From assembly GCF_019097595.1 (NCBI RefSeq), contig NC_080731.1:13314071-13378070 (forward strand): a stretch of 64,000 nucleotides of DNA, given 5' to 3'. The position numbers and the translations under genes were made by a program. Below, piece after piece: positions 1 to 8,631 of the stretch. Each line of letters begins with the position of its first letter. The stretch's first letter is position 1. Below the pieces are notes generated by a model, which had not been told where the DNA came from, did no database searches, and saw nothing but the letters and a program-made list of their open reading frames with translations. The stretch is from Hemibagrus wyckioides (Eukaryota > Chordata > Actinopteri > Siluriformes > Bagridae).

Positions 1-899
1 CTGATTTAAACTCCATCAAATTGTCCATAAATGTGCAAAACTATCAAGTTAATTATGTAAACACTAATTTACCTCTAGTTAAACATTAAATGACCGACTA
101 CATGAGTAGATGTTTTTTTTCTCACGAAAGTCATGTGGGACAAACAAATGGTCTTCTCATGGGCTACAGTACATTTACACCGCATCCTACAGTTTGAGAG
201 CAGAGAAAAGAAAAGGAAGAAGTTAAATTCTTCACTGATACAACAGACACTGTAGTAGTCATTCAGTCTGGGGCCCAAGTGAACAAACAGGCACAGATCA
301 GTCTCTTCCAAAACGCCGCTATTTTGTCATACAAAGACAAGGTGATTACAGCTTATGATTCTACATGAAATTTAGATTTAGTTAGACATCTAAGTAGGAG
401 ATAAGAGAGCATTTGTTTCATATGAGATGCAAACAGTATAAGAACAGTACAGTTACACATTTACATAGCTATATTTCCTTGGAAGGTGGTGAAAAGACAA
501 TGCTGTGTATTGAATTGTTACACTGATACTCACTACGGATATCAATTGCATAAATAATTCACTTTCATCCGAATGTCTTATCAACCAATCATACAGTTAC
601 ATTCCTAGCTATTTCCTGCAAGTGGTTTAATACAAATGCATGCAAAATAAAATACCTACAGTAATTAAAATATGTGTTTTGTCAGAGGAAGGTTGAGGAA
701 TATAAAGCTATATGGCTCCACAACAGCAACAGCCTATATATTATCACATATGTTTAGATGAATCTGAGGGAGGTCCTAGTAATGATTTTACAGTTAAAAA
801 AGCAAATAAAAGGCGGCTTTTCTGCTAACACTCTGAACCGGCTAGATTCCTAACAGCATACTACCTTACTAAACAGTATGCCAAGATAGTAGTCTACAT
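1..899. other. upstream flank, nothing recognised
   Basis: AT-rich with no open frame or repeat I can support. Confidence 0.5.
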
Positions 900-1112
900 G
901 TTACCTCTGGAGGACCTGATAGTTGTTTAGTAGGCTAGTGCGCGAGGCTGGACGTGGCCAGCGGTTTTAAAATGCAGCGCGCGGATTGGCGGACAGTGCG
1001 CTCGCGCTCTGACAAGGCGAGGCGTCCCGGGGTTTGAATGTGAAAGGCGGCTCCTGTGAACTCCCAGCGTTTGACAACAACAGGACGCGTGAATGCTGTC
1101 GGTGCTGCCAAG
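900..1112 (+). promoter_or_regulatory. GC/CpG-rich candidate promoter and 5' UTR of the distal rgs3 transcript
   Basis: This short stretch is rich in GC and CpG inside AT-rich surroundings. It holds a reverse CCAAT box (ATTGG, 985-989) and a TTTTAAAA run at 965-972, and ends in an ATG with good context followed by a donor site. The start of transcription is not visible. That it drives a long rgs3 isoform is inferred from position and strand. Confidence 0.45.
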
Positions 1113-1159
1113 ATGGAGAGCCGCAGAACACGGAGGAAGTCCGCACACTTGGAGAAAAG
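1113..1159 (+). CDS. rgs3: candidate distal first coding exon of rgs3
   Basis: ATG at 1113 has A at -3 and G at +4 and opens MESRRTRRKSAHLEK before a donor at 1160 (AAAAG followed by GTGGGT). The exon ends with two bases of a codon. It cannot join the C2 exon at 8856 directly in frame, because that exon needs one preceding base, so an intermediate exon is required. 4410-4589 and/or 6535/6546-6710 could serve. The basic peptide has no domain. It could instead be a first exon of an unrelated or non-coding transcript. Confidence 0.45.
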
Positions 1160-1971
1160 GTGGGTGTTGATACGAGAGGAAGTGTTTTTTCCCCCCTGAG
1201 ACGGCTTAGTAATGAAATCGCGTTGTTGTTTTTTTTTATTCTGTTAAAACATGACCGCCACGATCAGCAAGAAACCCATGCTTAGTTTTGGAGAATTCTC
1301 CATCAGGAAATCTTAGACGTTTAGCACTTTAGAAGACATTGTGAAATAATATTAATATTAAACCGCTGAAAGATACCAGTGTGTTTGGCTGATCTGTTGC
1401 TCCACCCAAATGCATTAAATAATAATAAAACAAACAAACAAACATCTTTACATCTACATACTTAAGCATTGTGAGCCAAGGTCTTTGGTGTTTATAATGT
1501 ATTCTCTTTGTTTACAATGTTTTCTCATTGTTTACAATGTATTCTCTTTGTTTACAATGTAAATCTCGAGTCTATACCTTTTTACAGATTTTACATATTA
1601 TATGTATACTATGTGTGTAGAGGTCTCCAGTGATGCACACATTTTGTACGTGTTGCTTTATTTACAATGGCCTGTGGAAAAGCCTTAAAGAAAAAGACCA
1701 CTATGTTTCTATGAAAATGTTTGCGATGTGTTCAGTGTTCTCAGTTCAGATTTGTTTGTTTGTGATGTAATGTCTTCAGGAGGCTCTCCTGCTCCACTCA
1801 GGTCACAGGGGTACATTATTATCAGCAGTACAGTGCTGTTTAGATGGAGAAATTTTCAACAATTTCAAAGTTGAATTTTTTAACGTGTTACAAACAATCT
1901 CTTTGTTAGATTCTAAAAACAAACGTAAAACCTTATTTTCAGCGAGATAACTAACTCTTACTATTATTGAG

Positions 1972-2155
1972 GGATGTGGTAGCTTAGTGGTGAAGGTGTT
2001 GAACTACTGATGGGAAGGTTGTGAGTTTGAATCCCAGGACCATTAAACTGCCCCTGCTGGGCCCCTGAGCAAAGCCGTTAACGCTCATTTGTATAAAATA
2101 AGATGTAAATGTAGTTGCTCTGGAGAATGGTGTCTGCTAAATGCCAGAAATATTA
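1972..2155 (+). mobile_element. tRNA-derived SINE
   Basis: The head has an A-box-like TAGCTTAGTGGTGAAGG and a B-box-like GTGAGTTTGAATCCC (about 2021-2035). It is followed by the body found in many fish SINEs (GGGCCCCTGAGCAAAGCC, then TGTCTGCTAAATGCC at the tail). The match to known fish SINEs is from memory. It is too diverged from a cloverleaf to be a tRNA gene. Confidence 0.75.
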
Positions 2156-4054
2156 TTAATACTGAAACCAGTGTAGATATAGTGGAGATATTCAGAGTAA
2201 ATCCTTGTAAATATACATTACTAATAAATTTAAAGGTACAGTAAGAACAAAGTTTTTGTTTACATCTGATCATGAATGCATGGTGATTTGATGCCATTTC
2301 ATAGACTTGCAAAGAACTTGGTGAGGACTGACCCAAAATGATTAATAGGATTTCCAAATTAAGCAGATACTTTTGTTGGTTACCGTTGGTTACTTGATTT
2401 CCCTGGCTCAAGATTGGGAATTACAAGTTGCAAACTCGAGTCTAATGCATAAAAAGCTTCTTGAACCCCACTCTACATTGATTGATCTAAAGTTAATACT
2501 AATATAAACTAATTTAAATGTAAATACTGGAGGACTGGATACAGTTAAGTGTGTGCAGTTATCTTGATCTGAACTCAAACCTTAAACAGGGAATCAGCTG
2601 CTAGTTGAGAAGACTAGCTGATTTTTGGTGGCTTTTACAGGTTGTAGGTGGGGAATTGTATGTTGCGTCTTCGCCTTCAAGACGGCATAAATCCCTCTGG
2701 CATCTTATCTAGTCGAATATCAGTGTGGGAAATGTAGGAAACCTGCAAATACACTAAAAAGGTTTAACTAAAATGTCAACTCAATTTCATTATAAAATAA
2801 ATTTTGTACATTACAAAATAGCACATTGTTTTCATTATTTATTATGTAGAAGCAAAAAGGAACCTCCTAACTTTTATCACAGTTCTGTTCAAAATATTCA
2901 GTGAATTGAATTGTGAATTGTGAAGACGGTACCGTGAATTGAATTGAGACTGGAGTGTATTGCTACACCCCTAGCAGATCTGGAAGCTGGTAGCTTGTTG
3001 CAGTTCTTATTCCAACCAGGATAGACTTGATGTTTTTATCAGCAGCATGGTCTGTTATCTAATATTTTGCAGTATGTAACAAACCACAAAAATGTCTCAG
3101 TAACATTAGATTATTTTTGCGAAAACTACTGGTAGTAGATTTACATGTTAAATGTGAATCTACATGTATTAGTGTAGGAGAGATGACGGTTGTAATCTTG
3201 ATTATCTCACCCAAGATCAGATCAGATCTGATCAGACCAGACAACTAAAGATTTGTTACCCTAAACTAGTGATTAAAACAACTTCAAGATGATTAAAAAC
3301 TCCAGTATCCTGTTTGTACCAGCACAGGACATATACTCTGTATATTAAAGCAAAAGATTCAGTGATGTGTGATGAATGCTCTAAGGTCCAATCATCAACC
3401 GATGTCACACTGAGCTGTCATGAGCCTTCATTTAGCTACAGGAGATTTGTTTAATTAGACCCAGCTCATGCATCAACACTCTATTTTTACAAAATTTGCT
3501 GTGGTTGCTTTTCTTTTTGTACATGTTGCTGATGTACAGTTAATAACTAAGGGGAAATTAGTGTTTTGATTCTACACATTAGATCCTTCTTTGTTTGCTT
3601 CACTGTGGTTATTAGTTAACTCCTGCTGTGATAATTTGTCCAGCAGCTTATCTTTTGAAGTCTTTAAAGTATTGTTTTAGCATATTTTTTTCAATATTTA
3701 ATGCATCTGTAGTGTTTGTAAAAATTACTACTAGTAGTAATTGACCTGTTTCCCTGTAGTAAGAACTAAAAGGAAAATTATTATTATAAACGTTTAATTA
3801 TAATGGTCATGTAAAGGCAGTTGTTTAGGAAACATATTTTTGTACAAAAAATATTATTTTGCCCTAAATATGTTTAATTCATCCTCTCAGAGAACTTTTT
3901 CACCGTGTTTGTGTTTCAACTTGTAACCATGATTTGGTTATGGAGAATTAAAAGTCTTCCACTTTATAAACCCCTAGCATGATTGGCTCAGTACAATGGC
4001 AGAACACAACCATCACACACTGAATAAAAGTGTCAGAACTCCTTACTGAAATTA

Positions 4055-4330
4055 ATAGTGGATATGGGTGCAATTTGTTCTTGTATCCACATAGATTTGG
4101 CCATATAGTTTATGTGATTTGAGTAATAATGAATTGTTCCCCATCATCCTTTCAGAAATCCTCTTGATTTCAACTAAAGATGGCTTATGTTTTGGCTTAT
4201 GTTTAGGAACAGTTCAGTTCCTGACTGGGTTGGAGACTGAAAATAAGATTAATTAAAAAATAAGAAGATTAAAATAAAGAAAATGGCCAGATTGCACATT
4301 CATATGCTTTTTTATTGATTGACCCTGTTC
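4055..4330 (+). repeat. duplicated block, copy 1 (pairs with about 6170-6440)
   Basis: Contains the terminal part of a Tc1-derived element (TTTGGCCATATAGTTTATG) followed by flank with AATGAATTGTTCC and AAATAAAGAAAATGGCCAG. The same order of motifs recurs about 2.1 kb downstream. Shared flank beyond the element end implies a local duplication, not two independent insertions. Confidence 0.6.
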
Positions 4331-4356
4331 TATAATAACACCTGACTGTTTTTGCT

Positions 4357-4407
4357 TCTTCTTCTTCTTCTTCTTCTTCTTCTTCTTCTTCTTCTTCTTC
4401 TTCTTCT
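4357..4407 (+). repeat. (CTT)n microsatellite abutting a splice acceptor-like AG
   Basis: About 17 CTT units run straight into CTAG and would act as the polypyrimidine tract of the candidate exon at 4410. On the opposite strand the tract encodes poly-glutamate, which is an artefact. Confidence 0.9.
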
Positions 4408-4409
4408 AG

Positions 4410-4589
4410 GAGGAGCACATTTAAAGAGCCATGCTGGCTACAGGAGCCAGACCTTAACCAAGGACCATTAGGAAAAAGGCTATGTAGAGAGAGAAGAGAA
4501 AACCCGGGGCATTCAGAGAACATGGAGAGGAAATCTTCAGCAAGAGACACACATCACAGGAGGGCACTAGCTCTTTCACAACAGTTAAA
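4410..4589 (+). CDS. candidate cassette exon (180 nt) of the distal rgs3 transcript
   Basis: Begins after the (CTT)n-CTAG acceptor and is open for 59 codons in the phase supplied by the exon at 1113-1159. It ends at a weak donor (TTAAA then GTAAAC). The length is a multiple of three and it enters and leaves in phase 2, so it could be skipped without changing frame. Against it: its 3' part resembles the exon at 6546 (TCAGCAAGAGA, CACAGGAG, TTAAAGTA) but is read in another frame. It may therefore be a decayed duplicate that is open by chance. Confidence 0.3.
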
Positions 4590-4642
4590 GTAAACACCAC
4601 AATGTCTTTCTTTCAAAAGAATCAATCTCTTTCTTTCTTGAG

Positions 4643-5805
4643 GATGATTATCTCCTCATCATGGCACATGTTAGTGGGTGGGATATATTAGGTAGCAAGT
4701 GAACATTTTAAGTTGTTGGTAGAATCAAAATGAAAAAGAAAAATGGTCAAGCGTAAGGATTTGAGTGAGTTTGACAAGGGCCAAAGTGTGATTGCTAGAC
4801 TACTGCATCTCCAAAACTGCAGCCCTTGCTGGGTGTTTCCGGTCTGCAGTGGTCAGTATCTATTAAAAGGGGTCCAAGGAAGGAACAGTGGTGAACCGGT
4901 GACAGGGTCATGAACGGCCAAGGCTCATTGGCGCCTGTGGGGAGCGAAGGCTGGCCCATGTGTTCCGATCCAACAGATGAGCTACTGTCGCTCAAACTGC
5001 TGAAGTTAATGCTGGTTCTGATAGAAATGTGTCAGAATACACAGCGCATCACAGTTTGTTGTGTATGGGGCTGCAAAGCTGCAGACCAGTCAGGATGCCC
5101 ATGTTGACCCCTGTGCACTGCCGAAAGTGCCAACAATGGGCACGTGAGCGTCAGATCTGGACCACAGACCAATGGAAGAAGGTGGCCTGGTCTGATAAAT
5201 CACATTTTCTTTTACATCACATGGATGGCCGGTTGTGTGTGCATTGCTTACATGGGGATCACATGGCACCAGGATGCACTATGGGAAGAAGGCAAGCCCA
5301 CGGAGGTTTGTGTCATGTTTTGTGCAATGTTCTGCCGGGAAATCTTGTGTCCTGCCATCCATGTGGATGTTACTTTGACACGTACCACCTACCTAAGCAT
5401 TGTTACAGGCCATATACACCCTTTCATGAAAACGGTATTCCCTGATGGTTGTGGCCTCTGTCAACAGGACAGTGAGCTTTGCCACAAAGCAAAAATGGTT
5501 CAGGAATGGTTTGAGGAGCACAACAACCAGTTTGAGGTGTTGACCTGGCCTCCAAATTCCCCAGATCTCAGTCTAATTAAGCATCTGTGGGATGTGCTAG
5601 ACAAACAAGTCCGATCCATGGAGGTCCCACCTCACAACTTGGAGGATCTGCTGTCTTAGTGAACATCTTAGTGCCAGATACCACAGCAACCTTTCAGGGA
5701 TCTAGTGGAGTCCAGGCATTGATGGGTCAGGGCTGTTTTGACAGCAACAGGGGGACCAAAACAATGTTAGGCCATAGGTCATAATGTTATGGCTGATGAG
5801 TGTAT
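4643..5805 (+). mobile_element. Tc1-like transposon, decayed, + strand transposase
   Basis: About 1.1 kb matching, from memory, a Tc1 family common in teleosts. Frame-shifted transposase pieces include WSDKSHFLLHHMDG, EWFEEHNNQFEVLTWPPNSP and [20 protein letters not shown]. The 3' end keeps a terminal repeat (GTCATAATGTTATGGCTGA, 5779-5797); the 5' terminal repeat is not recognisable. Frameshifts and loss of the third catalytic acid (SPDLSLIKHLWD, K where E is expected) mean it cannot act itself. Confidence 0.88.
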
Positions 5806-5894
5806 ATTTATATATAACTTGTGTATGAACTTGAGAGGTTAATTCTGTTGAATTGCTCTTCTGTGTTGCATGTAGGGTAAATAAAAAATATGTG

Positions 5895-6229
5895 GTACTT
5901 CCCCAAACTGCTGCCACAAAATTGGAAGCACACAATATTGCTGTATGCAGTAGCATTAAGATTTCCCTTTACTGGAGCTAGGGGGTCAAGTCCAAACCTG
6001 TTACAGCATGACAGTGCCCTTGTGTACAAAGCAAGGTTTTTAAAGACATGATTAGTTGCTGTTGGAGTGGAAGTTGAGTGGCCTGAACAGAGCCCTGACC
6101 TCAAACCCACTGATCATTTCTGGAATGATTTGGAATGCTGACTGGAATCTGGAACTGGATGTTTATCAAGTGCATATGGGTGTGTGGGTGTTTTGGAGTC
6201 CACATGCCTTTGGCCATATAGGCTATATA
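5895..6229 (+). mobile_element. non-autonomous Tc1 derivative with inverted internal half, copy 1
   Basis: The left part read on the - strand gives Tc1 transposase pieces (PVKGNLNATAYSN, then WQQFGEVPH in another frame). The right part read on the + strand gives WPEQSPDLKPTDHFWNDLE. The right end is TTTGGCCATATAGG. The two halves of one transposase therefore lie in opposite orientation. Related copies are at about 52000-52850 and 55133-55590. Confidence 0.7.
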
Positions 6230-6440
6230 ATTAGAAAAATATTGAATTGTTCCTCTTCACCCACTCAAAGTGAAAACGAAAATGAAAATGGGCAGAGCTG
6301 AGTAGGTCTGTACTCGACTGGGTTTAAGACTTTCAGGGAAAATTTTACATTTTTAACTTTGGGTTTTAAACAAAACATTGAAATAAAGAAAATGGCCAGG
6401 ACCATTGCACATTTATATGTGAATATTTTTTATTAATTAA
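6170..6440 (+). repeat. duplicated block, copy 2 (pairs with about 4055-4330)
   Basis: Shares with copy 1 the Tc1-derivative end, a TATTGAATTGTTCC segment and GAAATAAAGAAAATGGCCAG followed by a TTGCACATT..ATATG stretch. It lies just upstream of the candidate exon at 6546, as copy 1 lies just upstream of that at 4410. Confidence 0.6.
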
Positions 6441-6545
6441 TAAAGGTCTAAGAAAAACTACATTACTAACTGCTGCTTTGATCAATACCTACGGTAATGT
6501 ACTTAATTATTTTTTATTTCAATGGCTATGTCAGTGTTTATCCAG

Positions 6546-6710
6546 GTCAGCAAGAGAACAGTCAATGGAAGAGGACAGTGTGTCACAGGAGTCCAGGAGC
6601 ACAGGTTAAAGTAGCTGCAGTGGTTAAAACCTCCATGAAAACCTGCACCACTCCAAAACCTGCCCCTAGAAAAAGGAGAAAGATTCACCCATCTGGATTT
6701 AGGGGCAAAG
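6546..6710 (+). CDS. rgs3: candidate long-isoform rgs3 exon ending at a GC donor
   Basis: One frame is open through this stretch and ends PKPAPRKRRKIHPSGFRGKG across the junction with 8856, giving ...GKGQLKLTV. Mammalian RGS3 long forms have a similar basic stretch (RKR..H....G.GQLRL) at this place, from memory. The donor would be AAAG followed by GCAAGC, a good GC-AG type site, and the phase (1) fits the exon at 8856. The acceptor is TTTATCCAG (start 6546) or TATGTCAG (start 6535). Only 6535 accepts the phase of the 1113 exon in this frame. A rival model starts at 6546, reads another frame (SAREQSMEEDSVSQESRST) and leaves at CACAG/GTTAAAG near 6600, also in phase 1. Confidence 0.55.
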
Positions 6711-8340
6711 GCAAGCAAATTTCTACTTATTCTTTTGCAATATATGTTGATTTAGTGCCACTGTAGATGTAACACCCATCTGATATGGAAACAAATACAA
6801 CATCTCTAAGACCTCTGGGGAGTTTTTATTGAATACATTTTTAGTTGGCAGATGAGGGACTATATATTTCAAACAGTAAAACATGCATGCTTCTTGGAAC
6901 TGAGTCCATGAATAAAGGGCTCTCTGCACTGTATTATATGTTAGAGTACATACTTCTTTCAGTCAGTGATGATGCACTGTGTTCAGCAGGAATAAAACTC
7001 TGAGAGCGCTGTGTCCAGAAAACAATAGCTTTTTTCTGGTACTTCATACTTTTAGCCACTAGATGGCAGAATGGAATATCTTTTAAATTTCGAATCCTTA
7101 TTCATCAGAAATGCCGGCCATGTACCAACAGGTAGCAGTGCATAGATTTTAGTCAAGTTGTAGTTGTCATTCTGCCTATATCTAGCAGTTCATTTTGAGT
7201 TTATGACCATTTTTAGTTCACTAACCATACAAAGTTCCTGAAACTAGCCTCAAAATACCAGGCCCTGGGTAACACTATATGCAGTTACACTTTGTTTTTT
7301 TTATTTTTTTCAATTTAATTCAAGTTATTTTCTATGAAACAAGAAAAAATCTAAGTTATTTGCTATAAAACATGGTTAATGTGCAGTATTAAAAATCAAA
7401 TTTGCACAAACAAGTCTTGCCTGACCGCTTGGCTGATGCGTGTGCTGGGGCTACTTGCTCATATGGATGAGCCTGAGACAGTATTAGTTTGCAGCTATTC
7501 ACATTGAGTTAATCCTTTAGTTATGTATGCTGCATAGTATCTGTTTCAGTCACTCTCTAAAACACTGCTGGTGTCCAAACTGGTGTCCTGCTTTGAAAGA
7601 ATGTGATTTAGGAATGCAGTGATTTGTTTAATGTGTTTTCCATTGTTCCATTTACGAATGCAATGAAAATAGATAACATAGTATGGAAATCATTTTGCTT
7701 TTGTTGGGACCTTTGCATACCACTGCCCATCACATCAGCAAGAACTAGCTCATATGCCAGTTCATGACATGGGAATAACAAAGTCTGCTGTTATTGTTTC
7801 CATACATGAGTCAGATCTGTGAACTTGGGCTTAGCTGAGGGTCATGAATAACCTGACGCAGGAATTAATGAGGCATCATGGGTGTTGGGAATGGTTTATT
7901 TCCTGTTGGGCTAATGAGTGACTCACTGGGAGTAAAGTCCATTAACAGACTAAACAGAGACCTCCCAGCAGCATAAACCTGGTTCCATTACAATATATTA
8001 TAAACTGAGGAATAACTGTTCAATATTACAATATGTTACTCATATTGCAGTCAGTTAGTTATTTTACTGTTTCACTGACATTAAATCTTCTTACTGATGT
8101 AGTATCTGGTTTAGTGTAAAGGCTATCCACTCCATGCACATGCAACTGAACTGTTGTCTGTGTGATGTGACGACTGTGTTGTGAGCACAGGGAGGAAGGA
8201 GAAGAGCAGGTGATTTATCATCTGGATCGTTTCTTTCCTCCTGCTTTATTCACTCAGATTATATGTTAAGCATAATAAGGTGCATGGCAAAACTGATCTC
8301 AGATCATAGACCATAACTGGTCAGTTTAGATGTCAGAAGT
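6711..8340 (+). other. intron-like stretch, nothing recognised
   Basis: AT-rich, without a convincing open frame, RNA or transposon signature. It would be part of the intron before the C2 exon in the distal transcript. Confidence 0.5.
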
Positions 8341-8354
8341 AACAATGACCGCTG

Positions 8355-8549
8355 CTGACACACCCCCTGTGCTCCTTTTAAAGCAACTCTGACCAATCAG
8401 AACTCCAGCTGCCTTATCAGCTATTCAAAAGTGGAAAGGCGGTTATATGCATGCCTGTTTTCTGTTGTCCTTTGACACTGGCTAAATGTTTCAAGTGAGT
8501 CCTTTGAGGTATGATTGATGTTTAGCTTTAGTAGATAAGTATTTTTGGT
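8355..8549 (+). promoter_or_regulatory. compact internal promoter and 5' UTR for the C2-PDZ-RGS isoform
   Basis: In order: a CACCCC box (about 8361-8366), a CCAAT box (8393-8397), an inverted GATA motif (TTATCAG, about 8414-8420) and a TATA-like TTATATG (8443-8449), followed by about 100 bp to the ATG at 8550. Spacing is that of a classical TATA promoter, predicting a start near 8475. Function is inferred from motifs and from the adjacent first exon. Confidence 0.45.
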
Positions 8550-8631
8550 ATGGACTGTGAACACATGGAGAGCGAGCCACTTGGTTGGTCTAACAAATGG
8601 CAGAAATTCTCGTTCATTTTACAAACTTGTG
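8550..8631 (+). CDS. rgs3: rgs3 exon a: first coding exon, C2 isoform
   Basis: ATG at 8550 (G at -3 and +4) encodes [20 protein letters not shown] and continues ...SFILQTC plus one base, then GTGAGT. It joins 8856 as ...LQTCGQLKL, resembling a mammalian RGS3 isoform start that ends ...LSFYLTTFGQLRL (from memory). A second in-frame ATG five codons on has a poorer context. Confidence 0.8.

Larger units (their letters stand above)
1160..4409 (+). other. intron-like stretch between distal candidate exons
   Basis: AT-rich non-coding DNA. It holds a SINE at about 1972-2155, three tandem copies of a TTTACAATGT-containing motif near 1510-1560, the end of a Tc1-derived non-autonomous element at about 4055-4110, and a (CTT)n tract just before 4410. 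No other coding exon was recognised. Confidence 0.5.

Noticed and set aside
1972..2155. tRNA gene
   Set aside because: Box A and B resemblance is that of a SINE head. No full cloverleaf, and similar sequence recurs at 30688 and 32262.
4269..4550. 93-codon - strand frame with a poly-glutamate run
   Set aside because: The glutamates are the (CTT)n tract read backwards. The opposite strand has splice-like signals instead.
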